Source of the DNA: Tieghemiomyces parasiticus
Taxonomy: Eukaryota; Kickxellomycota; Dimargaritomycetes; Dimargaritales; Dimargaritaceae
DNA length: 34,146 bases
Direction of reading: 5' to 3'
NCBI GenBank assembly: GCA_027575765.1
Contig: JANBPT010000478.1
Span: forward strand, 1-34,146
This document shows positions 9,401 to 18,417 of the stretch, piece after piece. The position numbers were made by a program, and so were the translations under genes. Within the stretch, counting starts at the first letter, position 1; each line of letters begins with the position of its first letter. A model generated the notes under the pieces. That model saw only the letters and a program-made list of their open reading frames with translations. It was not told the DNA's origin and did not search any database.

Positions 9401-11551
9401 GGCGGATACTTCAACTGGAAAGGGGTGGCTGTACATTTGGAGGAGGCACAGGCGATCCGCAAAACTAACGCGAACACGCCTGCTGAACCTAAACTCGATC
9501 TCAGCCCCGCAGGCGACCTAATCTACCTCTTGGGCAAAGAACGGTCCTAAGGTTGACCAGCAACACGTACTTAAACTCTGGCGACCCTCGGCCCAAGGAG
9601 TCAAGTCCGTGCTTGAAATAAATAAGCAATTGATTCCATAGTATACCCCTACTCATCCGTTACAATACTAAGCAGTGGCATGTGGCTGAGTAGAAGAGAA
9701 AAACGGAGCGAAGTGATGAAAGACGTAGTGATAAATAAAACACTGGTGTGATTGACCTGCACTGAATAAAGGCTCAGACCATGGTGTAATTCGTTGGTGG
9801 CTGCTGGTCATTATTCTTATAGCTCGCTATTCTCCTTGTTGGACTATTAGCCACGCTTGAAAGGTGTGTCCACACTACGGTCAGACCTAGATGTCTTTGC
9901 CTGCGTTTCTACTCCCGATTGTTGGCCAGGGATTCGCTGGATGCCGTAACCTCCATCGTAGTAGTGTAAAGAGGGCCCAGCAGGCGGAGGGCAAATGGTG
10001 GAAGCCAAAAGACTGTTTAGTGGTAAATACACTTTTCTCGATGCCGGCGGAGGTCTATTGCACACGCTAGGTATTTTTTTGATAAGAAGTTCGTCAATGG
10101 TGGTTCATCTTGGCAACGAATGTACGTTGGACAGGACCTTGGCTAACCTCCCGTCGGTGCGGTGGGGGGGGGGGCTTCGTTCGACTAGTTGACCCGTTCA
10201 CTTCGTGGGGTTCTGTACGTGGAGAAGAGGATGTGAGGGGGGGTGAATTAGCGGGGTTCGATTCGTTCCTCTCAGGGGGAGGGATGCACTGTCTCCTTAT
10301 TTGGAGGGAGGGAGGGAGTCACTATGTCGCCTACAGCCGGTGATAGTAGGGTGAGCATCACAGCAGCCTAGGGGCTGGCAGGGCTATTCTAAATTGTACT
10401 ATCCAATGGGGCCATCGAGAAAGTTAGGACGGGCCCTTAGCTCACTACAAAATGTGGTGAGGTTTACATACCCCTACCTGGCCACACAAACACCGAATCA
10501 GTGCTGAAGATGTCGAATTCACTTCCCACTTGACTCTTTTATCTCTCCTGTCTACCTTGTGACTTGGGATCCCGGTTGAGTGAATAGGGTATAACGAATC
10601 AATTCGAAAAGGGGCAAGGTTTTCTGCCTGCCTGCATCAACCCGCGCTGCTGTCTATCCTTGTGGCATACCGGAAGGCGTCGGTCTTGGAGGCGAAGGAG
10701 TGGATGATTACCCGTGCCTCCTGGGGAAGCCTCTCTCGGTAGCGTAAGTGGTCCCCGATAAGCCGCCAACCGCCTACCTGAGCTCAAATCGGATTAACTA
10801 CAAGGCCAACTGAAACAGGTGAGGTCGAAATCAAAGACGGGACGAGCTACGGTGGCCAAGCGCTGGTGACAGAAGTCATGTTACTATCAGCCGGTAGCCG
10901 AGCGAGACAGATGGCCATAGGCATGGGTACCCATAGCTAGCAAGTGTAAAAGTTTTTATTAACGTCAACATAAAAGAGGTAGATGGATCTCCGTAACTAG
11001 ATCGGGCGTAACCTATTACCATGGTTAATAATTACTGGTCACTTACTAGGTTAAATATGAGCCCGGTGTCCATGTTCCCATGCTGCTGCTGCGTAATTGG
11101 TATCAGCCGGGTACATGGTCCAAATCCCTCACCTTGTCTCTACGAGCCTTTGTTTCTGATGCACCTCTTTCACCGTCTATAATCATCCTGGGGGTCCTTT
11201 GAGTAGTAGACTTGCTTTGCCGGGCGCTTGATCTCCCCACACACTCAACTTTGTAGTTCATTTTTTTCTTTTCACCGTTGCACAACTCCGCCTGTCCCCC
11301 CAGTAACGGAGGACCTTACTTGGCTCGCCAGGCGTTCAAACAGGGACAGGCGGTCAGGTGTCAGAGTCTCCAAACCCCGACGTCACTATCCTACAACTCT
11401 GATTGACTTGACTGCGGGCACTCTACGCTGCCATCCTCACCTCTATCCGCTCTTCCGCCATAACATCGACATTCAACCTAGCTAGTCCAGCCTCTCTTGC
11501 CACTTCATCAACCCCTTTCGTCTAATTCTGGATTTCCTTTTCGGGCTGCCC
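6405..11551. other. 5.1 kb gene-poor region
   Basis: No ORF here combines an ATG in good context, fungal-like codon bias and recognisable sequence. Short ORFs exist on both strands, mostly with non-ATG starts. Two deserve mention: a minus-strand frame from an ATG at 8630 encoding 48 residues with a signal-peptide-like N-terminus, and a minus-strand frame at 9847-10065. G-rich runs cluster at 10164-10317. A C/T-rich stretch at about 11430-11550 is the likely promoter/leader of ATG15. No tRNA, transposon ends or long repeats were found by eye. Confidence 0.55.
10164..10317 (+). repeat. Cluster of G-runs with G-quadruplex potential
   Basis: An 11-base G run at 10164-10174 is followed by a 7-base G run (10237-10243), GGGGGAGGG near 10275-10283, and GGAGGGAGGGAGGGAG at 10303-10318. 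This many long G runs within 160 bases is unusual for the surrounding sequence. Function is unknown. Confidence 0.4.
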
Positions 11552-13114
11552 ATGGCCACGACAACCACTATCGCCATTCTGAGCGGCCTAACTGGTGGCC
11601 TTTTGGCCCTGGTCTGGCTCAGCGGCATCGACCCGGCCGTCCTCTCGCCCCTTGGGCTGGCCTTGACCTACTTTTGCCCACCCCATTATGCGCAGCCCTC
11701 TTGGACCGGACCGGCCACCGCACCGCAGCGACGTCCCCCGCCGCCGTCCTCCCGGCCCTTACGGCTCAAGCTTCAGCAGGTGCTGTATCACGGCGCCCAC
11801 GACGAGTCGGACCTATTCCTCCAGCACTCCGTCGGTCCGAGCCAGTCCGGCGCTGTCGAAGCCCAGAGCGACGCGGAGCGCGCGGGCGAGTACGGCCTGC
11901 ACGCCGTCCCGGCCCCACGTATTCCCTACCCGGTCAGCCACGTCGACGACTTTCTACGGTATCTAGCTCGGCGACAACCCCTGGCATCACCCGCCGAGAC
12001 ACCCCTCGCCCTCGATGAAGCGGGCGGCCCCGATGTCTACGCCACGGCGGCTACCAGCCTCGCATTCAACGACGTACCCTTCCGCCACCACTACCACGTG
12101 TACGCTGCCCGCCAGACCACCAGTTTCTGGCGTAGCCCGGCGGCCGCTTCCCTGGCCAAGGCGGCCGTGACAGAGCCCACTGCCCGTAGACCACCCGTCC
12201 CACGCCTCCCGCCGCTGGTCCACCCGGACGTGGATGATCCGGCCACGGTCCTAGCCCTGGCCAAGATGGCCTCCAACGCCTACGTGCTCCCCGCGGACGC
12301 CCTGTGGTACGATTTACGCAAGGACCAGTGGGTGCGCAACGACTCCTTCGGTTGGGGCTCGGACGGCCTCCGGGGCCACCTCTTCGCCGACGACACCAAC
12401 TCGACCGTAGTCATTGCCATTAAGGGCACCAGTGCCCGGTTCTTTTTAGGCGGTGATTCGGAAACGGCCGCCCGCGACCGCCTCAACGATAACCGACTTT
12501 TCTCGTGCTGCTGTGCCCGCGTCGACTACTCTTGGTCCACCGTATGTGACTGCTATAAAAGCGGCTGGGATTGCGGCCAGCAATGCGTCGAGGACAGTCT
12601 TGATAAGGAAGACCTATACTTCCAAGCCGCCGCCAACCTCTTCCTTTACGCCCACAGCCAGTACCCCAGGGCTAACCTGTGGCTGGTGGGTCATTCACTG
12701 GGTGGGTCCCTGGCCGGCCTCATGGGACTCACCTACGGTCACCCCGTGGTGGCCTTTGAAGCCCCACCCGAACGTCGGGCCGCCCAGCGACTCCACCTCC
12801 CCGTGGGGCCCGCCGTATCTATGGACGACCTCCCAGTATGGCACTTTGGCCATAACGCTGACCCGCTCTTCACGGGTGAATGCCAGGGTGGTGCTAGTAG
12901 TTGTTACTATGCAGGATACGCCATGGAAACCAAGTGCCACTCGGGACGCACCTGTACGTTCGATACCATCAAGGGTAAAAAGTGGAGTGTGGACATCCGC
13001 CACCACCGAATTTCCTTAGTCATCGACGAGGTCTTGCAAGATCCTAACATGACATGGCCCACTTGTCGGTATAACAGCAACTGTACGGATTGCGATTCTT
13101 GGAAGTACATTTAG
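11552..13114 (+). CDS. ATG15: Atg15-type vacuolar phospholipase/triacylglycerol lipase
   Basis: An intronless gene for 520 residues, the same length as yeast Atg15, which breaks down the membranes of autophagic and Cvt bodies and multivesicular-body vesicles inside the vacuole. The N-terminus (about 5-25) is a hydrophobic signal anchor, as required for delivery by the multivesicular-body route. The class-3 lipase fold starts near 225. It contains VIAIKGTS, a Cys-rich segment LFSCCCARVDYSWSTVCDC, and the nucleophile elbow GHSLGG with Ser382. The other likely triad residues are Asp437 in HFGHNADPLF and one of His484/His485 in DIRHHRI. The segments AFEAPPERRAAQRLHLP and SCYYAGYAMETKCHSG are typical of the Atg15 family. 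N-glycosylation sequons occur (for example N293 and N499). The ATG context is CCCATGG. All catalytic elements are intact. Confidence 0.95.
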   Translation: MATTTTIAILSGLTGGLLALVWLSGIDPAVLSPLGLALTYFCPPHYAQPSWTGPATAPQRRPPPPSSRPLRLKLQQVLYHGAHDESDLFLQHSVGPSQSGAVEAQSDAERAGEYGLHAVPAPRIPYPVSHVDDFLRYLARRQPLASPAETPLALDEAGGPDVYATAATSLAFNDVPFRHHYHVYAARQTTSFWRSPAAASLAKAAVTEPTARRPPVPRLPPLVHPDVDDPATVLALAKMASNAYVLPADALWYDLRKDQWVRNDSFGWGSDGLRGHLFADDTNSTVVIAIKGTSARFFLGGDSETAARDRLNDNRLFSCCCARVDYSWSTVCDCYKSGWDCGQQCVEDSLDKEDLYFQAAANLFLYAHSQYPRANLWLVGHSLGGSLAGLMGLTYGHPVVAFEAPPERRAAQRLHLPVGPAVSMDDLPVWHFGHNADPLFTGECQGGASSCYYAGYAMETKCHSGRTCTFDTIKGKKWSVDIRHHRISLVIDEVLQDPNMTWPTCRYNSNCTDCDSWKYI

Positions 13115-14800
13115 GGCCACTTCTATGCCGGTCAGCCTTGTATGACCGCTGTATTTTATTTTTTTACATGGATCCAAGCGTCTTGGTGTTTTTTAATCAC
13201 CCTGTAGTAATTACAGTGCCCTTCAGCAGCCCATTGTTTTTTTGCTGAGTTTGACCGTGTCCACCTAATGCCTTTCCACGGGAAGGACGACTCGCCACAC
13301 GATGTTAACATGTACAAGCTAGGTGACCGAAACTTGGATGGCCGTGGTTGTTCCGACAAAGTGATCTCCTTCTTCCTTATGACGGCTGTCGGTACATTTT
13401 GGCCACCCTTGTAATAGCGCAGTTGTGACGGCAGATACACATCGTCTCCTAGTTTCCGACGCACAACTCTGTCCTGTCATGCATGTGTGTTAAGCGAGGT
13501 TCAGTAAAAGGAGGAGCGACCAAATGAAAAATGACGCGTGGGGGACCACCTTGCCTTGGGTGATTAGGGATCGTTCTAGCCCCGCAGACCCATAGGCGGA
13601 CGAGATGAGCCAGCGCGATAGTGAAGCATACGGCACACACGAGACGGCCTCTCCGGTACAATTAGAGGCCAGCCCTATGAGACTGGCGGAAAATTGTCCC
13701 ATCAAAAAAGGTATTCTAGCACTGAAAGGCAGGGCAAATCAAACCGCCGCCGTCGTTATTTTCTCCGGATAGTGTTCTGGTGGCTTGCTGCGATCCAAGC
13801 GGGTTACCGGGTTACGTCAGTTAGAGCGCTATCTAGTTTGTAGTACTCTCAAGCCAGGAAGCTGGAAACGCAGCCTACCTCTACCAGTCCCTGGTCGACA
13901 TTGGAAGCGCTACCAGGACTTGGGAGGATAATAGGGGAAAACGAACTGGGACCTCCCACGCTCTTCGCTGAACTCCAACAGTCGTATTCGGCGGTTTGAA
14001 GGCCATTCCGCATTCCCGTAAGGTCAGTAGTGGTTCACCAAGTTTGAAGTATAGCCGACCTCGACTACACAACAGTAAACATGGGCCAATGAATCATACG
14101 TGGTGGCGGGCGCAGGGGGCTCAATTAACGACGGAGATGAAGGCGCTAGGGAAGACCCCCTACAGGAAACTCCCTCATTGTCGGCTGGCGAGAAACGGAT
14201 GTATACTGGGAGGGTCCGTGGCACATCCTATAGGCTAGCTGGAACGTTGCCTTCGACTAGGATGGCCAACGCTGTTGGACACCTGCGTCCGCTGTGGGCA
14301 GTGACTATATGGGTGCACTAGGGAGTGATCAGAGTTGAGACGGCAGCCATTAGCAGGAAAGACTGGGCTGCATGCGACCTCTCGGTGGCACGGATATTGC
14401 CAGTAAGTCGGCGATGGCAGGAGGGTAGAAAGTTAGGGGATAACTGTACGACTGAATACGCAACAGCCTGCTCAATTCGGGAGGAGAGGAAACCGTGTAA
14501 GCGGCTTGGAGGGTCAGGGGCGCGTCTGAGGAAGAGGTTGAATAATTTACGGTTAGATAATGCCGTCTAGTTAGGTCAAGGGAAATGGGCCGGAGAGTTC
14601 AGAGTAGCAACCGTAACGGATGGACGGCATGGGTCCACATCGGCCATATATAAACTGCCTCGAACGTCCCTTACTACGAAGGTCATCCTCACCGCATTAC
14701 CTTCATTTACACCTCAATTGCATATCATAAGCATTTCACGATTCCCCCGGCTTACAGTCATACATCTCCATCTTCATCATACCTTTGTATTTAAATCATT
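13115..14800. other. Intergenic region between ATG15 and the repeat-protein gene
   Basis: Short ORFs on both strands lack codon bias and recognisable sequence. T-rich sequence at 13150-13165 and 13190 follows ATG15 and may hold its 3' end. The promoter of the next gene is at the right end and includes the TATA box listed separately. Confidence 0.6.
14647..14654 (+). promoter_or_regulatory. TATA box TATATAAA for the secreted repeat-protein gene
   Basis: A consensus TATATAAA lies about 150 bases upstream of the ATG at 14801, leaving room for a leader of roughly 120 bases. The leader is T/C-rich. A strong TATA box fits a highly or conditionally expressed secreted protein; that expression pattern is inference. 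Confidence 0.55.
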
Positions 14801-15799
14801 ATGAGAGTCAATATCGTTTTCCTCGCTGCCGTTGCCTCGGTCATGGCCTCTGATGTTCTGGCGGCTCCGGGTCAGGTTCAGCTGGGCGTCCGTTCCTACA
14901 TCGCGAATCCCGCTCCGGAACACGGCCACCAGAGTCCCCAGCACGGCAGCAATTATTCCCCTGCCCCCGGCCACCATGACTCGGAGCACGGCCATGAAGG
15001 TCCTCAGAACGGTGACAAATACGGCGGTGAGCACCGTCCTGAGCAAGGTAATGAGCACGGCCCTGAACGCCAGGGCCCTGGCTACCAGGCCCACGGCCCC
15101 GAGCACGGCCACCAAGGACCTTCCCACGGTGGTAACTATGGCTCCGGTCCTGGCCACCAAGGTGGTGAGCATGGCCACGGTGGACCCCAGAAGGGCGGCA
15201 ATCACGGCCCCGAGCGCCAGGGTCCTAGCTACCCGGCCCACGGCCCCGAGTACGGCTACGAGGGCCCCTCCCACGGTGGACCCCACAAGGGCGGCAACAA
15301 CGGCCCCGAGCGCCAGGGCCCTGGCTACCAGGCCCACGGCCCCGAGCACGGTCACGAGGGTCCTTCCCACGGTGGTAACTATGGCTCCGGTCCTGGCCAC
15401 CAAGGTGGCGAGTATGGCCACAGTGGACCCCAGAAGGGCGGCAATCACGGTCCCGAGCGCCAGGGTCCTAGCTACCAGNNNNNNNNNNNNNNNNNNNNNN
15501 NNNNNNNNNNNNNNNNNNNNNNNNNNNNNNNNNNNNNNNNNNNNNNNNNNNNNNNNNNNNNNNNNNNNNNNNNNNNACAAGGTGGCGAGTATGGCCACAG
15601 TGGACCCCAGAAGGGCGGCAATCACGGTCCCGAGCGCCAGGGTCCTAGCTACCAGGCCCACGGCCCCGAGCACGGCAACGAGGGCCCCTCCCACGGTGGA
15701 CCCCACAAGGGCGGCAACAACGGACCTGAGCACGGTGGTTACAAGGCCCAGGGCCCTGACCATGGCCACGGTAACGGCCCACAATATACCAGCCGTTAA
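14801..15799 (+). CDS. Secreted His/Gly/Pro-rich tandem-repeat protein (contains assembly gap)
   Basis: The ATG at 14801 opens a signal peptide, MRVNIVFLAAVASVMASDVLA, with likely cleavage before APG. The rest is almost entirely repeats built from short pieces such as HGPEHGHEGPSHGG, GPERQGP[GS]Y and GPQKGGNHG. One full unit is 81 residues (243 bases); the second unit begins 243 bases after the first (about 15060 and 15303). A run of 98 Ns interrupts the second unit. The frame is the same on both sides, but the true length of the protein (nominally 332 residues) is unknown. No Cys is present, and His, Gly, Pro and Glu dominate, so it is probably disordered, possibly metal-binding or part of a cell-surface or extracellular matrix (inference). 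The family is not recognised. Long ORFs in other frames are by-products of the stop-free repeats. Confidence 0.8.
   Translation: MRVNIVFLAAVASVMASDVLAAPGQVQLGVRSYIANPAPEHGHQSPQHGSNYSPAPGHHDSEHGHEGPQNGDKYGGEHRPEQGNEHGPERQGPGYQAHGPEHGHQGPSHGGNYGSGPGHQGGEHGHGGPQKGGNHGPERQGPSYPAHGPEYGYEGPSHGGPHKGGNNGPERQGPGYQAHGPEHGHEGPSHGGNYGSGPGHQGGEYGHSGPQKGGNHGPERQGPSYQXXXXXXXXXXXXXXXXXXXXXXXXXXXXXXXXXQGGEYGHSGPQKGGNHGPERQGPSYQAHGPEHGNEGPSHGGPHKGGNNGPEHGGYKAQGPDHGHGNGPQYTSR
15060..15740 (+). repeat. In-frame tandem repeats, 243-base unit with internal sub-repeats
   Basis: Two 81-residue units are arranged in tandem, the second incomplete because of the gap, followed by partial copies. Within each unit, GPERQGP[GS]Y[QP]AHGPE occurs twice, about 50 residues apart, showing an older internal duplication. 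Near-identity at the DNA level (for example 15158-15235 against 15401-15478) points to recent expansion or gene conversion. Confidence 0.8.
15479..15576. other. Assembly gap of 98 Ns inside the repeat array
   Basis: The 78 bases left of the gap (15401-15478) are identical to the 78 bases at 15578-15655, just right of it, with an offset of 177 bases. The main array has a 243-base period, so a gap of 164 rather than 98 bases would be expected if the period holds. The array was probably not resolved in assembly. Confidence 0.95.
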
Positions 15800-16492
15800 G
15801 AACCAAAATCATGGCACCGAACAACTTGTATGTCACCTGTACCTTAGCCATCCCGCTCAGATTCCGCCGTTTCTGACTATCCTGCTTCATATCTTCAGGC
15901 GCTACCTCACATGCCCGACCAAGATATGACTCTTGCTCATTTAAGACCTGTGCCAAATTCATTATTCATTAAATGTATGTCTGGAGGACGGGCCCTAAGT
16001 AATGGAACAATGGCAAGGAAATCACGGTTGCGGAAGTTATTGTCACCCCGACATGGCTGAAGAAACATCCAGATCATTAATACGACACTGGCAGTTCCAA
16101 CAACAACGAAATTACTTAGTTTTACTGGTGTAGCCTATTGCTTACACTTCGCATTTGCGTTGCGGCGTTGAATGACCTGTCGACCCCTGCTTCACGTAAT
16201 ACCTCGGATCCCTAGTCGACTTTCTCTTTTCCGCGCCTCTTTAGAAACGAGGCTTATATAGGTGACCTGTATCAGCAAACAGGGAGAGGGTAGCCTGCAA
16301 TCAACCCTATCTACTAGTATTTTCATTTGGTTCGGCTCTTATTTCAGTAATTTACCCGTCGTCTAGTAATGGGTAGTCTGGTGCGCATTGTCGCCTTGCA
16401 ATATCATTTGTTTCCCAATTGAATCATTAACGTGAAGTTAATTTTATTGCAGGACCTAATTCGTGCTGAATCATGGTTCCAGACTTCCGTCG
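15800..16492. other. Region between two convergent genes
   Basis: It contains the 3' ends of the repeat-protein gene and of the minus-strand secreted protein gene. The sequence is relatively A/T-rich, with no supported ORF or RNA gene. Confidence 0.6.
16443..16448 (-). terminator. Poly(A) signal AATAAA for the minus-strand secreted protein gene
   Basis: AATAAA on the minus strand lies 45 bases downstream of the stop codon at 16493-16495, a typical position for a fungal cleavage/polyadenylation signal. Confidence 0.45.
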
Positions 16493-17641
16493 TTAATTGC
16501 TGAACAGCTTGTGAACCTCTTCCTCATTGTACTCACGCCATTGGATCTCCCCTCGCTCAGAAGGTGAGATGGTGCGGTAGCCATCCACAATAAGGTTCAT
16601 GGGAAAGAAATCAAAGTACACGTTGTCCTCCCATCTGCCCAGGTGGTGAACCAACACGTCGCACGTGAGTATCAGTCCCGTGGACGTCGGGCGGTAGGGA
16701 ATAATAAATGCCGGCTTGGACGGATCAGTCCGAGACGGCACCGTGAGCAGGACGGCTAGTTGGGGAACCTGGATCATAAGGCTCAAGGTAGGGCTTGTCA
16801 GGCGTCTTGTGAGCTTGTCGAGCGTAAGTGGCGGCCCGTTCGGTCGAAAATGAGACCTTCCGTAGTAGATGGAGCCTGTCACTTTTTGAGACGCCGTCAG
16901 GGCGTGGTTATTAACGGGCATATCCGCAATTAACGCTTCTAGTTCGCCGGGCAAACGATCCGAAGAGGTGCAACTGCGGGTTTTCAGACAAGAAGAAAAG
17001 AGGACATCGAGTTGACTCAGATATATCTCGCAGTTCCCGGTCGGGAACCGGGTGCGGAAGGCCGCACAGATGGGCTCGTGGAGGATTTGGCCTAAAAACC
17101 CCGCATATTCCTTGACTGGGTGAGTACGGCGGAAGAGCAGTAAAGAAAGCAGACCGTCGCCTTCGCGCTCAAGGGTGGGTAGGGACTCGGTCAATTCTAA
17201 CGGCAGCTTGGGCAGGGGATGGATGGGCACGACCTGCTTCCGTCGAACGGTTTTTTTTTTAAGAGACTTGACCGCTTTCCCGCTCTGACGCTTTCGACCC
17301 GAATATATCGTACCCGGCTGAGACGTCAATGGTCCGTCGGTGATTTCTTGTCGATAGGTGTCGACAGCAGGGGGCATATCGTCCGAGCGGAAGGGATACA
17401 GTATGTCCTCGGCCGCCTCAAGTTCACCTGGGTAGTACTGCTCCGGGTTCAGGTCGATGCTGGAAAGGGTGTCATCCAGCCATTCAGGGAAAAAGGCCTT
17501 GGTATGAAGCTGATCCGCCTCGGTTAGGTCACTCAGCCGCGGACCGGAAATCGGTTGGGTCGGTAAGCTAACTGAGTCGTCGGCTGCTAGGACGCCTGCA
17601 GTTGCTGTACATAGACCAACTATTAAGGTGCGGGCCCACAT
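16493..17641 (-). CDS. Secreted protein of unknown function with a Kex2-like site
   Basis: An intronless frame of 382 residues from an ATG at 17641. Residues 1-19, MWARTLIVGLCTATAGVLA, form a clear signal peptide with an Ala-x-Ala-like end before ADDS. The first third of the mature part is acidic. A basic stretch at 115-136 follows, with GRKRQSG (KR at 117-118, a Kex2-type dibasic site) and KSLKKKTVRRKQ, so a propeptide may be removed there. The C-terminal two thirds (about 137-382) look globular, with Cys at 192, 204, 218 and 224 and a hydrophobic core such as LMIQVPQLAVLLTVPSRTD. There is no membrane anchor or GPI signal. No family is recognised. The KKK stretch is coded through a T homopolymer on the plus strand, where an indel error could hide. 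Confidence 0.8.
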   Translation of the reverse strand: MWARTLIVGLCTATAGVLAADDSVSLPTQPISGPRLSDLTEADQLHTKAFFPEWLDDTLSSIDLNPEQYYPGELEAAEDILYPFRSDDMPPAVDTYRQEITDGPLTSQPGTIYSGRKRQSGKAVKSLKKKTVRRKQVVPIHPLPKLPLELTESLPTLEREGDGLLSLLLFRRTHPVKEYAGFLGQILHEPICAAFRTRFPTGNCEIYLSQLDVLFSSCLKTRSCTSSDRLPGELEALIADMPVNNHALTASQKVTGSIYYGRSHFRPNGPPLTLDKLTRRLTSPTLSLMIQVPQLAVLLTVPSRTDPSKPAFIIPYRPTSTGLILTCDVLVHHLGRWEDNVYFDFFPMNLIVDGYRTISPSERGEIQWREYNEEEVHKLFSN

Positions 17642-18417
17642 GTTGGTCTACGCTAATTCAACGGAGTAAAAAAAATAATGTTGGCGAGAAAAAGTGTAGT
17701 TGCGCCTAGAGAAAGGAACTCAATTTTAAAGCGTCAAAATTACTTAGCAGAATAGAGTCAAAGTCGAGAAAGCGGAAGACAATAATATCCCCCGAGAAAT
17801 CTCTGAGGAAAATGTGGTAAAATGTTGATATTGTGTGGCGTGCGGTACGAGATGGGACCTTATAAGGACGAGCGAAAGGGAGGGGAGGGAGAGGGGACCT
17901 TGTCAAAACTGGCCAGGCGACTCAAGGATGAAAAGGTGAAACGATACCACTCGTAAACGTACACCAATCATAGCTCTATCAGTGGATGGTGTAACAAGCG
18001 CACGAAGCCAACGGTGCATCCTCGGATAACAACGAGATGGGGCCCACACAGTTGGTTTTGATTGCTAAACGGGCCAACTAGTGTGGCGTGGTATGGCACG
18101 AAAAGACAAACCAGCCCAATGGGTAGCGGACGGGCCGTATTGATTGTTTGAGAGGGATTTTTTGCTCCACCCATTCTGTGAAGGGCAACATAAACCCCCC
18201 CCCGCTCCCTTGGGTACCGCATAAATTACCCACAATTCTAGCGCTGAACCAGAACACTGCTACTACCTCACTTTCCACACCATTAGATATCGGTTGTATT
18301 TGGATTGGGATGTGTAGTTACCATTAGAGCGAGAACGTTGGCCGGAGGTATGATTAACAAGGGTAAACCAGGCTACGGTGTGTAGGAAGCGCGGCCATAA
18401 ACCTGCATACCCTCGAC
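17642..18417. other. Intergenic region with promoter of the secreted protein gene
   Basis: No supported ORF. It holds the promoter of the 16493-17641 gene, including a CArG box at 17858-17867, and the 3' end of the PHIP/BRWD-like transcript. A purine-rich stretch lies at 17872-17896. Confidence 0.6.
17858..17867. promoter_or_regulatory. CArG box CCTTATAAGG (MADS-box factor site)
   Basis: A perfect palindromic CC(A/T)6GG sequence, the core bound by Mcm1/SRF-type MADS proteins, lies about 220 bases upstream of the ATG at 17641. Its TATAA core could alternatively serve as a TATA element. Use in vivo is inferred. Confidence 0.35.

Noticed and set aside
14777..15784. Long minus-strand ORF of 335 codons, hydrophobic (VARTLALGTVIAALLGST repeats)
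   Set aside because: It is antisense to the signal-peptide-bearing repeat protein. The repeats lack stops in several frames, which creates long shadow ORFs on both strands; the sense frame has the signal peptide and TATA box.
14832..15929. Second plus-strand ORF through the same repeats (Ala/Thr/Pro-rich)
   Set aside because: A shifted frame of the same repeats, with no good start and no signal sequence.
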